Of a DNA stretch of 64,000 bases, positions 54,403 to 64,000 are shown piece after piece (position 1 is the stretch's first letter; every line of letters begins with the position of its first letter). The stretch is taken from the NCBI GenBank assembly GCA_016617855.1, contig JAECUM010001863.1, positions 1 through 64,000 of the forward strand, in the 5' to 3' direction. The position numbers and the translations under genes were made by a program. The DNA comes from Megalonaias nervosa. Its lineage: Eukaryota > Mollusca > Bivalvia > Unionida > Unionidae. A model generated the notes under the pieces. It saw only the letters and a program-made list of their open reading frames with translations. It was not told the origin of the DNA and ran no database searches.

Positions 54403-56023
54403 GAAGTGCTCATCTGTCAAGTATTCTATCGATTTTACTTTTTTTATCCCGACAGCTAAGTACTGCGAAAAACAGATATGTAGCTTTCTACTTTTCCCAG
54501 TTCTTTTAGTCACTCCATCCCCACAGCTCGGTATATATACATCTTCCTCTATTTCCGCTTCACACGGTACGTCCCCACAATACGTAGCAGTCAGTCTAAT
54601 AGAATTCAGTTACTCTCCATAGTACAGGTAGGCACTGGTCAATGTCAAATCTGCCTCCAACAAGGTAAGAACAGTCTGGCACGCCTTGGAGTTCGGAGTT
54701 TCTTCTTCCTGTATATAAAGGGAAAATCGATCATGGCAAGTATATACATCCAATACCGTGCCTCGGATAATCCCGAAAACTTATTGCTTTTCGATAACTA
54801 AATTGGACATAGAAATATATCATCTGTTCCAGTTTGATATGTAAATGTAATATTTAACTTTGAATTGGTGAATCCATATGCTTCTGGTTAAATACAGCTG
54901 AAACAATACGTTCAGCATTGCAACAAATCACAAACCATTTACGGCAGTCATATGTTACCACTTTGTAACCCCTCATACACAAAAGAGACGAATCCATGTT
55001 TAGTAAATGCAAGGTCATGTTCAATCATTGAAACTATGATTTGATAAAACAAAAAACAAAAAAAAATGTGCTAAATCTTTTCAATAGTGATTTAGGCATG
55101 AGTGACAACGACAATACAAACTATAAATTAGCTATCCAGTAAATTAAAAGATGGATACTTGAAATTGTAAACGTACTGAAGTACATAGGAGTAAATGAGT
55201 TGGGAAAATTTTGATTCGCTGCTGAAAACAGAAAGTCCAAAGATGAAAGCAAAATAGTGCCTGTGCAGAATTATACAATAAAACTGTCTTTGCCAGAGCA
55301 CGAAGGGTATACTTGTTTCTGCTTATAATTTATGCTGAATGTTCAGTAAGAAGAAACACAAAACGTATAAAAATGTATGTCTTTATTCAGAATGAAGCTA
55401 GGTGTTTTCGATGGCCAAAGCAAACAATCGTAATTTACTTCAAAGGCAAATAAAGGCATGATACAACCCTTAGGTGCCCAGGTTTACAGCATGGTACATA
55501 TAATCTAACGTTGCATGTCCATATAATTATTTAAGAATTTCCAAAATAAAATAAAAATTATAATGTATGGAGAGATAATAAAACTTGAAAACATGCAATA
55601 AATTATGCACATAAATTATGAAATTTGTAATCAGACCAGCAAAATAAACAACGCTGAAACTTTTATGGACGCATGAAGTGTCATTCCTCAATAGAATAGA
55701 AAAGAAAACAGCTTTGTGCATCAAAGCTAATATTCAATGTCGCCAAAGTTGACTTTGTTAAAGCATAAAGTTTAAAATCTAAACTGTGGTATCTAATACT
55801 GTATTTAGGGCATTTGTTTGTTGTTAAAGACAAATATCAATAAGAAAAGACCTTGAACTCAAAGTGCAATGCGTGCAACATTATGTCACGAAATATTCTT
55901 TAGTTTCATCATTTCGTTTAATCACCACATAAAGGACTATCCCTCCAACAGAAATGCGGTAGGCCTGGTGTGGCTAACATTCTGCAGCAAATTTCATTTC
56001 TAGCATTTTGTAAACTATTTACA

Positions 56024-56175
56024 CTATCCAACCACAAAGCAAGTCAAACTGAGAGATACACACTATCCGACTACATCGCAAGTCAAATCGAGAGATACTG
56101 ACTATCCGACCACAAGTCAAAATGAGAGAGGCTGACTATCCGATAACAAAGCAAGTCTTTCTTAGAGATACATAC
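56024..56175. repeat. ~47-bp tandem repeat (3-4 copies)
   Basis: The unit ACTATCCGACCACAAAGCAAGTCAAA(C/T)TGAGAGATAC is repeated with small length changes. Confidence 0.85.
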
Positions 56176-58119
56176 GAGAGAACTTTTAAATTCGTTGACA
56201 AGACAGTTTTACGGACAGAACTTCATATGTAAGCGAACGTTGGTGAGTAAAATATTCTCGGCAAAAGAAATTTCCATGCCCAGAATGTAATCAAGTTTAT
56301 ATTTATTGCTCTAGTTCAAAAATGCTCGTTTTCTTGCTGTAAGTACATCTGCAGTAGTTAAATAACTATAACAGTCGCATAAAATTTTGGGAAATGTAGT
56401 TTGTTTCCCATGTGAAAATATATTTTTTTCTCAACTGAAAATATAGGAACGCAAAGAAAACAAAAATATTTCGCCAGCTATTTTTCGTATTTCGTGCCTA
56501 ACAACATAATATACAGATATTTTAAACGCAGTAGCTAGATAAAGGATCCGAGAAAAAGCTGTTAAATATAACTTGTCAAATTGTTTAAATTACATAATCA
56601 GACGTCTATCAAAATCTTATTCGTCCGATCTTACTGAAATCGCGTATGTATTGACGATGTGGATGTCAAGTTTATATAACAGAATAAAAACTGCTAGAAT
56701 AAGTTCAAATAGGATTTAATTTTAACTCCATGCAGTGAATAAATGTGCATAAGAAAGATATCATAGAAAAAGGGACGAATTTCCATTCACTCTAAAAATA
56801 GCAACACAGTAACCAAACCAAACAATTAAAATGAAAAGAAATAAACGAAAAACAAAAAAATAAATAAATAAAAAATAAAACAGGCTGAATCGTCAACAAA
56901 GGTGTGTGTACTAACAAACAATCCCGTGGAGATCTGCAATTGCGTCGTAGTGTGCATAACACTTGAAAACAGTATTTTATTACCGGAAACCAGACAGTAC
57001 ATTCCGTAAAGGACGGGAAAAGGGACCTCTGATCCTACAACAAAACGGTTTTGAACCCTGCCATGACGAAATGTTTTTTCATAACTCTATATTTTATGTA
57101 AAATTAATGGATAGGGCATTGCATAAAACCGACCCATCTTGATACAAAATATCGAGTCCTCCAACACACGGAGAATAAAAATTGATCGAGATGCGACTGA
57201 CACAACCATTTTAGGTTATAGGCGAAACAACCACTGTCATTTATATCTTTAGATTATTTCAATTTATGGATGGTTCTTAGGGTTTGTTCTTAACATGCAG
57301 AATGTACTGGCTATTTTTCATCGTCATAGTTGAGTTCACTATCCATTCAATTTTGTGCATAGCTCACACCACTCGCAATATGACAAATCATAAGCCAGGG
57401 TGTTACAAATTCCGTAGTTCTGGGTGAGTTTCCTCTGGTAAAAGCAATGGCATTGTTATTTATCATCCATGCTAATAGTTACCATACCCCTGTGTATGTT
57501 GTACAATACCAATGACATCAACAGAAACTGTTACCTGTGAATTTGTTATTAGGCAGACCATGCCATGCCCTGCTGAAGATCTCCGAGGCAAATGACTGTA
57601 CAACAAATAATATTTACTAACAGATATATATACTACGTATTAATCGGACATGGCGCTCAGGGCAAGAGACAACCGATTCAAAACTGAAATTATGCCTGGT
57701 GATTTTTGAATGTTTTATCAAAGTTTAAAAATTTCTAGCCCTTATTAGTTACACTATTAAGGTGGAGAAAGTAATATAATTCCAATAATACAGCCCAAAG
57801 TCTTTCCTGCAAATTTGTATTCCATTGTAAACCAAGAAATAAGAAATAATATATTGTAAAATATACCTGCTAAAACAAATATTAAACATGCAAGATAAAA
57901 CAAAAATATCAAACACCATTTTAAAGCTTTTTATATTGGAATTCACGGTTTCTTTAATTTACAAAGGTCCCATTGATATCCAAGGTGGATTTGACAGTGA
58001 TCATCAATGTATAATTAAACATTTAACAGTGTCATCTACCAACGTGCTTTAGAAAATTGATTCATAAGAATTTTGAATCAGATCTATTTAAATCTGGACT
58101 TTTGGTTCTTTTACTTCAT

Positions 58120-58215
58120 CTGTAACGATCCATCAAGAGCATACCTAAATCAATGTTCACCAACAGGATCAAACAAGAACATACATAATCAATGTTCACC
58201 ACCAAGATCTATCTA
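58120..58215. repeat. Two-copy tandem duplication
   Basis: The string AATCAATGTTCACCA(A/C)CA(G/A)GATC recurs about 44 bp apart with similar flanks. Confidence 0.8.
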
Positions 58216-58447
58216 CAAAACTCAAAAACAAATTACTCCATACTTCTATAATTTTTCCAATAGATGTAAGCAGCACTAAATACAAGGACACTGTCAATGT
58301 TTAATTTTAAAGTTTTCATCTCCTTTGAGACTAATGTCTCCTATAACAAAAAAAAAATAAATTAGTTTCTAATTATATCGTTTAATCGAGGAATCATTGT
58401 ACGTAAGGTTTACGAAACACCCTCAACTATGCTTTCTGAGTAGCTCT

Positions 58448-58666
58448 TTAGTTTATCGATCGTGATTCATTGTTCCTAACATTAAAGAGTCCAAAGACCC
58501 AGCCCACCTCCATTTCGGTCCCACTATCAACACTCTCCAGACGCGACCAATCAAACATGAACGGAAGTTTTCCGCTCTCTTTCAGGCGCTCGGCTCTCTG
58601 CACTGCATCACGGTATCTCTCTAATTGGCGCCGACGCTCCTCTATGATGTAGTCTTTGCCAGCCAC
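58448..58666 (-). CDS. KY/hillarin-like gene, probable last coding exon
   Basis: The acceptor TTCTGCAG|GTGGCTGGC sets the start at 58666 in phase 0, which fits the preceding exon. It encodes DYIIEERRRQLERYRDAV, a charged helix, then LPFMFDWSRLES, and ends NNESRSIN before TAA at 58448-58450. An ATTAAA that could serve as a poly-A signal lies about 65 bp downstream. A GTTAGG donor inside the exon (after GLFN) is a weaker alternative that would mean more exons. The C-terminal helical tail after the last beta domain is usual for this family as I remember it. Confidence 0.75.
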   Translation of the reverse strand: MAGKDYIIEERRRQLERYRDAVQRAERLKESGKLPFMFDWSRLESVDSGTEMEVGWVFGLFNVRNNESRSIN

Positions 58667-59535
58667 CTGCAGAACGGTTCAGAGGAAAACGTGTCACAAA
58701 ATAATTGCGAAATGAAAACTATTGTCTGACAACATAAAATCGGTACAGTGTTTGAATTCAAGATGAATATATAAAGTTCATGGTGAGATATTCGGACATA
58801 AACATAATCCCTGATGTACTACAGATGTGACAGAGTAGATTAGGGTACTCGACAATTGAAGAAATATACTGATCGTAAGATAAATGTTTTCAACTGATTA
58901 CAATGAAAAATCTTTCTTAAAGAAATGCATCTTGCAATAAGTCCAATGATAATCAACAAACATCATTATTATGTTATACTTCTTCTCGAAATTTGCACAA
59001 GAACCAATTAATGTTGGACCACAAAGACCGGTTTTATTTTATCAGTGAAATAAACCTGTGGGTTTAAAAAAATCCAGTAAAGAATTGGTTATTTCGCGCA
59101 GCATGACAAACTGTGACAGTTTCATCTTACAAATCCCCAAAATGTGTATACCTACTTGTGCTTGACGCTACCTGCCGATCAACCCATTCTGCTATTGGAA
59201 AAGATATATGTGTTTTTCATGAACCAAATCAGAATGTTCGCGGCAGTCTCAGTTATACCAAATGAAACTAAACAAAGAATATTGTATCAAAGTGAATATC
59301 ACCTACTATAGTTCATGATGACATAAGCGTGGGAAGCAGTATCGCTTCGTACGGAGGAAGTGCCATGCTTTCTTGATGGCCGGCGAGTAGGAAGAGAGAT
59401 AGATTGTCCGCTTACCATCAAGTAAACTGAGTAACTTATTTCGGTTGCACTGGAGTCATAAATCCAATAACAAGTATTTTAGATAGATGTGTTGAATCAA
59501 TATAAACTACGCGACCTAAGACTGGGTTTACCAAC

Positions 59536-61011
59536 CTTGTACGTGAGAATGTATCTCAGGTCATCAGACTGGTGATAGCGAACGGCAACCGTCACCACCG
59601 AGTCTTCATTTCCCGTCAGTATCTCTCCGTTCCAGGTATCATTTGGTGCACGGGCCAGAGTCTTGGAGCCGTTGCCACTGGTGACTACCACCTCAAACGC
59701 GTCCGGGTACTCAATGGAGAACGAAGTGAGTTCTCTTGCAGGTAGAATCCCGGACAGGGGGTCATTCACGTGACATTTGGACGGCCAATCAACGGACTGT
59801 TGTGGGAAAGGAAAGCATTGCTTCTTGGGCACAATTGCGTCAATAACAGCATTGAAAATCGGTACATATGTGTCTTGTTCAAGCGAAGATTTAGCTCGAA
59901 TGGCCAGACTATACAAGCCCTGACGAGGGATATTTGCATAAAATGTAGCGACCTCGTTCAGAATATCCCACATTATGTATTCAGAGAAATCAAACTGCTT
60001 GTCGTCTTGTTGCAGCAGTAATTCCGGGATAAATATAGCCGGCTTGGATACTCTGAATTGTAGAGTTATCTCCCCTGTCGCAGGCGCCAGCATTAGCGCA
60101 GGCATGTCGGAAATACTCTCCAGGCCCATCTCCTGAAAAGCCCCTGTTGGTCCCAGACTGCTAACCGCCGGGAAGGGTGTCTTGTCGTCAGGCTCCTCCT
60201 CGCATTTCAGGAGATAATTGCATACGTTAGGAAAATCCTTGTTACTTCCTTTTTCCCTTGCGTAAAGATTGAGAGCATATTCTCCCTCTTGTGGAACTCT
60301 AACGTTAAAGACGGCCTCCTTATCCTCGATGCGGTGTAAGACACGGTTAGGCAATTCTTCGTTTTCTCCACGTATCAGCTTGTGTTCAAACTCCACTGGC
60401 TGGTTCATCTGGAAGCGTACCTCAGCCTTCCCATCTTCTGCCTCTATCTCTCCCCTGCTATGAGTGACGGGGTTCAATCCCAATGCCTCTGTGTCAAGCC
60501 CTGGGCCCCACTCCCCTCGTTCGTTTGGGGGCAGCGGCTGGCAGTTCTCCATGGCATTCAGACAGTCTATGATATAGGTACATGTGTAATAATAAGAATG
60601 TTCGTCCGCTTCTTTCGCCAGGATTTTCAGCTTATATTTCCCAACACTTGGAAATCTGATCTTCACGTTCAAAACTTCTTCCTTTGATGGATTTTCCAAA
60701 AATACATAACGATCCAAACTGGAATTAAGCGTATCGACGATGTCAGCGCTAGTCTCCGTAGCAATATAGAGTTCATACTTGAAGTTGATCCTGGAGTTGT
60801 CTGACTTAGTGAAAGAGAGCTGAGCCTCGCCTGAGTCACATTCCACCAGGTAGCGCGCGTGAGAAACGATGTCAAGACCGAGACTAAAGAAGTTCCGCTT
60901 GAGTAAAGCCAGCTGTTTAGCTTCCTCTATGGAGACTGTTCGTGCCAGTAGCTGCCACTTTTCGTCCACGGGAAAATGCGAGTAGATGAACTGCTCTGGG
61001 TCTGAAGAGGA
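59536..61011 (-). CDS. KY/hillarin-like gene, large exon with repeated beta domains
   Basis: A 1.48-kb exon. The acceptor CCTCTTCCTCTTCAG|AC begins at 61011 and is in the right phase to continue the previous exon, giving the family string (D)PEQFIYSHFPVDEKWQLL. About 490 residues follow, made of repeated ~110-residue beta-sandwich-like modules. Each has a strand pattern and an F/Y-x-x-x-x-P-x-x-G-x-Y-x-L-x-I/L-x-A motif (FPSVGKYKLKILAKEA, VPQEGEYALNLYAREKG, IPRQGLYSLAIRAKS) and a Cys in a Y-x-x-x-C linker. The exon ends ILTYK at 59536 with donor AAG|GTTGGT (phase 0); GTTG|GTAAAC at 59532 is a stronger-looking donor but breaks the frame of the next exon. Such modules follow the transglutaminase-like core in KY, hillarin and LTD-1. 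Likely cytoskeletal. Confidence 0.9.
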
Positions 61012-61389
61012 AGAGGACATAGACGAATAATGATAACACATAAAACTCCAAGCTACTCGTAACGATCAACAGTAGCGTGCATGGCATATGTCTTAATATG
61101 TAAACCGGCTTAGTGTACAGGAAAATGGTTGCTTTAAGCTTATGAAACTGTTCACAATAATTAATTGGAAAAAATTAAAATCAGTTCAAGTTCACAAACT
61201 GCAAGGATTTTCCCCAAAAGAAATTTTTGCTCGATATGACGCACTCTTGAATTAACTTTTGTTACTCCGTAAAGTACTATTTCTAAAACATATCACATCC
61301 AGTTACACGGTACCCTACGAATGTAACTAAAATTAATCACATATTCATGTTTTCTCAATGTTCAGTGTAAACTGATATCATAGTGAATG

Positions 61390-62621
61390 CACAGAGCTCG
61401 TTACAAGGAAAATTAGGAGTTTCAGTCAACGAAGCGAGGGCTGGAGGTCTAACCTGTTGTTGTTGTTGTTGTTGTTGTGGGGCTTAACGCCATTTTTCAG
61501 CACACGATAGGCTATATATGGCGGCCAGTATTAATGGTGGAGGAAGAAAGCGGGAAATCCTCGGAAAGAACCACCGACCCACGAGAAGCTACTGGCAGGC
61601 TTTCTCACATATCCACATTCGCCGAATCCGCGACTCGAACCCACGCAGACAGAGGTGAGATGGCAGTGATTTGTAACGGAGAGCGCATTAGACCACTCGG
61701 CCACTCGGGGCCCCAGGTCTAACCTGTCACAATACAACGCAAGGGAAGACACGATTCTGCACCCCTTGATATTTAAAACCCTGCTAGTTTATCCTAATTT
61801 CGTCTGCTAATTTCCAACGTAAGCCAGTCGTAACCAAAAATAGTTCAATTTTCAAAACGGCTCGACACACTTCATTCAGTTTGTGACATATTGAAGAAAA
61901 TGAAACAATTGTTTGCCGATTTTGACGACTGGATTAGTACCGTCATTGAAGTGGCGTTAGATACTCGGTATTGATACTCTAACCCTAACATAATAATCTT
62001 GGATTTCACCATTGACCGCAGTAAATATTGTTAATGGACACTGTAATGCGTTCTAATTTTGGTGGTAAAAACAAATAATTTATTTTGGTAAATTTGGTGC
62101 TGATTGCTGGTTATCTTGGATGCACCATGCATTGTTAACCCTTGAAATAGACTTACTGTATGAAAATACATGTCAATACTTATTGAAATCACCTAAACAG
62201 TATTCAATTTGCTATCGTCTACTTGTATTTAGCGCTGAAGTGCGGACTAGAGGTTGTTCGGATCTTTCCTCTAGGTCAACGGTGATATCCAAGACTATCC
62301 GAATTTCCTCTCGGTCAACGGTGACATCCAAGACTTTCCGGTACTTATCCAATCATCAAAATCGGCAAATAATTGTTTCATTTTCTTCAAAATGTCACAA
62401 ATTGAACGATATGTGTCGAACTGTTTTGAAAATAAACTATTCTTGATTACGACTGGCTTAAGATGGAAATTAGCAAACGAAAGTAGGATAAACTAGTAGG
62501 GTTGGAACACTCAAAGAGTGCAGACTCGTGTCTTCCCTTGTGTTATATTGTTACAGGTTAAACCCCTAGCCCTCGATTCATTGACGGAAACTCCTAATTT
62601 TCTTTGTAACGAGCGCCTGTG
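61390..62621. repeat. Fold-back (inverted repeat) element in intron
   Basis: The left arm 61396-61960 (minus the SINE) and the right arm 62330-62615 are inverted copies. For example, CTCGTTACAAGGAAAATTAG at 61398 matches the reverse complement of CTAATTTTCTTTGTAACGAG near 62608, and TTGAAGAAAATGAAACAATT at about 61891 mirrors the stretch near 62370-62392. Similarity continues inward with a TCTTGGAT(T/G)TCACC(A/G)TTGACC module. No coding sequence is evident. The centre (61,960-62,330) is non-coding. It resembles a MITE or fold-back element. Confidence 0.88.
61458..61714 (-). mobile_element. tRNA-derived SINE with 13-bp target duplication
   Basis: Inserted in the left arm of the fold-back element and flanked by AGGTCTAACCTGT at 61445-61457 and 61715-61727. 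Read on the minus strand it starts with a tRNA-like head: box A region TGGCCGAGTGGTCTAATGCG and box B GGGTTCGAGTCGC. A body follows, then GGCGTTAAGCCCC and an (AAC)n tail. The head resembles tRNA-Leu or tRNA-Ser. The right arm of the fold-back lacks the SINE, so it inserted after the inverted repeat formed. The open frames across it are not genes. Confidence 0.93.
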
Positions 62622-62647
62622 ATTGAATGTTTAACCACCGTTCTTAC

Positions 62648-62949
62648 CAGTCAGAAAGTAGTAATCGTTGTAGGAGTATTCAGTCTTAGACATGGACCTT
62701 TTGCTGGACCCACTGCGTGGGGTGGACGAGTGAGAAGAAAGACTGTCCGTGCCGTCGTCAATCAGTTCCCAGGATTCATCTCCAGAATGCACGCGGTGAC
62801 ACGTGGCCCAATACACGTCCATCAGGCGCCAGGATCCGTCCACTAATACGGCAGACCACGTGGAGTCACATTCCGTCAGTTCGTGCCCCAACCCATAGTC
62901 CACACCCTTAACGTACCCCCTGATCTTCACACAGTAGATATTGGCCAGG
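62648..62949 (-). CDS. KY/hillarin-like gene, transglutaminase-like core exon
   Basis: The acceptor TTTTTAG|C starts at 62949; the donor CTGACTG|GTAAGA ends at 62648 (302 bp), leaving one base that joins the next exon in frame. It encodes LANIYCVKIRGYVKGVDYGLG, then CDSTWSAVLVDGSWRLMDVYW, a Ser-rich linker and YNDYYFLT. This is the second half of the transglutaminase-like core of KY/hillarin proteins. Active members have His-(A/S)-Trp-Asn where this one has Ser-Thr-Trp-Ser, so the catalytic His appears absent. The exon with the Cys should lie upstream, beyond the window or within unrecognised sequence. A scaffold function is likely. Confidence 0.9.
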
Positions 62950-63089
62950 CTAAAAATATGAATATGTTAAATCAACCGAACAGGAGAACGAGCATGCATT
63001 TTAGTTTTGGGCTATCCTTGCTTTTGATTCAAGCTGTCGAAGCTTAAATTACTGTCTACTTTTTATTTCATTTTATAGGTACTTAGGCC

Positions 63090-63096
63090 CCCCCCC

Positions 63097-63169
<73 letters not shown>
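63090..63169. repeat. Poly-C / (AT)n microsatellite
   Basis: A run of C followed directly by about 70 bp of AT repeats. Confidence 0.97.
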
Positions 63170-63171
<2 letters not shown>

Positions 63172-63354
63172 AACGTTCTTCACCGGGTTTAAACATTTTA
63201 TTGTTGTTCTTGTTGTGGTCAGTAAAGAATTTCTCTGAGTCACGGTACTATATCATTACCCATTTTGCTGACATGTTACCTCTCTCCCTATGAACGTTAC
63301 TAGTAGTATATGGGGTCCGTAGCGTCAATGGGAATTAGCATTACAGGCCCCCCC

Positions 63355-63515
63355 CCCCCGGGCCTGTATAGCGTCAAGAAATAAAATCTCACCCTGGGCC
63401 TGTATAGCGTCAATGGAAAATTGGGTAGAGGGACTAGCACACCCTGGGCCTGTATAGCGTCAATGGAAATTTTGTATAGCGACTAGTATACTGTGGGTTT
63501 GTATAGCGATAAGCG
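63355..63515. repeat. ~55-bp tandem repeat (3-4 copies)
   Basis: The core GGGCCTGTATAGCGTCAATGG recurs at about 63360, 63397, 63443 and, in altered form, 63490. Confidence 0.85.
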
Positions 63516-63643
63516 ACAGGTGGCATGACGTCACACTGGTAACAATGTAGCAAAAAGAGAAGTACTGTGACGTCAGGCTACCTGAGAGAGGGCTATAGAC
63601 AAACACGAATCAAGAGTGTTCGTGTTTTTTTAGTAGAGGAAGG

Positions 63644-63645
<2 letters not shown>

Positions 63646-63692
<47 letters not shown>
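63646..63692. repeat. (AT)n microsatellite
   Basis: Pure AT run, about 80 bp downstream in transcript direction of the histone-type stem-loop fragment. Confidence 0.97.
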
Positions 63693-63694
<2 letters not shown>

Positions 63695-63746
63695 GTTTAG
63701 GGTGGAGACCAAATGAAAATTAAGATCTTTTCGAGGCATTGGAAGT

Positions 63747-63762
63747 GGCCCTGAAAAGGGCC
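63747..63762 (-). promoter_or_regulatory. Perfect histone-type 3' stem-loop
   Basis: On the minus strand, GGCCCTTTTCAGGGCC matches the metazoan histone mRNA stem-loop consensus GGCYCTTTTCAGRGCC at every position. The 5' flank is AACAAACAAC and the 3' flank ACTT, then a purine-rich CGAAAAGATC about 17 nt on, resembling a histone downstream element. It would direct SLBP/U7-dependent, non-polyadenylated 3' processing. The upstream frame is not a recognisable histone. Confidence 0.75.
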
Positions 63763-63789
63763 GTTGTTTGTTATGTGATGTTAACACTA

Positions 63790-64000
63790 TTCCGTTAACA
63801 TACAGGAGATCGCATAGGTCTTCTTTTCTTCCTCAAATTTCTCAAAGTTTGTCTTAAACTGTGTCTCACTTCTGGTCCGTAGATGAGAGTCCGCTTAAGA
63901 CAGCCTTGTCTTTCCACATAACATCTTCTTTTCCAAAGAGTGGCACCGGTGATCCGGATGACAGTCCATTTTGTTTTCACATACATGCGTAAGTCTGTAC
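63790..64000 (-). pseudogene. Fragment related to the 23.7-24.3 kb locus, upstream of stem-loop
   Basis: Minus-strand frames here read either MDCHPDHRCHSLEKK...(stop)...FEKFEEEKKTYAISC or WKRRCYVERQGCLKRT in another frame. The first resembles the FEEKK-type tail of 24335-23733 and ends at a stop about 25 nt before the stem-loop, the same arrangement as at 23.7 kb. The internal stop and frame ambiguity suggest a pseudogene or a partial exon cut by the window end. No domain is recognised, and it is not a core histone. Confidence 0.45.

Larger units (their letters stand above)
50901..58447. other. Large non-coding region
   Basis: 7.5 kb of AT-rich sequence with no recognised protein motif on either strand. 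It contains the hairpin at 52.7 kb, (AT)n at 53.87 and 54.35 kb, and short tandem repeats at 54.1, 56.0 and 58.1 kb. The open frames with runs of alternating Ile-Tyr are the AT microsatellites. Confidence 0.55.
62950..63746. other. Non-coding, repeat-rich intron or flank
   Basis: Contains poly-C followed by (AT)n at 63090-63169, a second poly-C at about 63349-63359, a ~55-bp tandem repeat and (AT)n at 63646-63692. No exon of the KY-like gene was recognised here. Confidence 0.6.

Noticed and set aside
53756..54622. Open frames encoding long Ile-Tyr runs
   Set aside because: They are translations of (AT)n microsatellites.
61531..61722. tRNA gene or protein-coding frames over the box A/box B sequence
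   Set aside because: The tRNA-like head continues into a SINE body with an (AAC)n tail and a 13-bp target duplication; it is a SINE, not a functional tRNA, and the frames on both strands are incidental.
63795..63986. Histone gene suggested by the stem-loop
   Set aside because: None of the three frames matches H1, H2A, H2B, H3 or H4; only the 3' signal is histone-like.

Overview
The window is a piece of an animal nuclear genome: AT-rich, intron-bearing and full of microsatellites, minisatellites and transposon remains. The two host genes (a neuroligin-like carboxylesterase and a KY/hillarin-type transglutaminase-like gene), the style of the SINEs and the types of virus-like element point to a marine invertebrate, most likely a mollusc. 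That assignment is inference, because no rRNA or mitochondrial marker is present.

Layout. 0-1.4 kb: decayed genes of a virus-like element (+ strand). 2.3-7.3 kb: three phase-compatible exons of a neuroligin-like gene (- strand), with a 45-bp tandem array in an intron. 8.8-11.9 kb: a 37-bp minisatellite with higher-order structure. 15.7-18.1 kb: a decayed Ty3/Gypsy element (- strand; protease and RNase H regions recognisable). 18.8-19.9 kb: a broken gag/ORF1-like gene with a dead zinc knuckle (- strand). 23.7-24.3 kb: a coding-like region with a 51-bp (17-residue) tandem repeat, followed by a degenerate histone-type 3' stem-loop.

25.86-42.84 kb is the centrepiece, a 17.0-kb Polinton/Maverick (adintovirus-like) element with ~393-bp terminal inverted repeats and a candidate 5-bp target duplication (ATCAT). 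On the - strand, in coordinate order, it carries protein-primed DNA polymerase B, integrase, a parvovirus-type phospholipase A2 domain, a zinc-ribbon protein, an adenain-like protease, a hydrophobic GGFFG protein, the major capsid protein, a second GGFLG protein, the penton/minor capsid protein, a coiled-coil protein and the packaging ATPase. On the + strand it carries a phage-fibre-like spike with a discoidin-like head, three unknown genes including a two-TM protein, and an HNH-like gene in the middle. Unusually, the terminal repeats themselves contain an open frame with a NUMOD1-like DNA-binding signature, broken by a different stop in each copy. Many genes are disrupted; several breaks lie in homopolymers and could be assembly errors. 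A SINE sits in the PLA2/integrase reading frame. Together the genes make a coherent virion programme: replication (PolB), integration (INT), packaging (ATPase), capsid (MCP and penton), maturation (protease), and entry-type functions (fibre, PLA2, membrane-active proteins).

43.2-50.3 kb holds zinc-knuckle fragments and then a second, much older Polinton-like element (+ strand). Its integrase has lost the catalytic core but keeps the N-terminal region, SH3 and chromodomain; an F54H12.2-like structural gene and coiled-coil genes follow. 50.9-58.4 kb appears non-coding (AT microsatellites, a 125-bp hairpin, short tandem repeats). 58.4-62.9 kb holds three exons of the KY/hillarin-like gene (- strand); its large intron has a fold-back repeat with a tRNA-derived SINE inserted in one arm. 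The window ends with a fragment related to the 23.7-24.3 kb locus that carries a perfect histone-type stem-loop.
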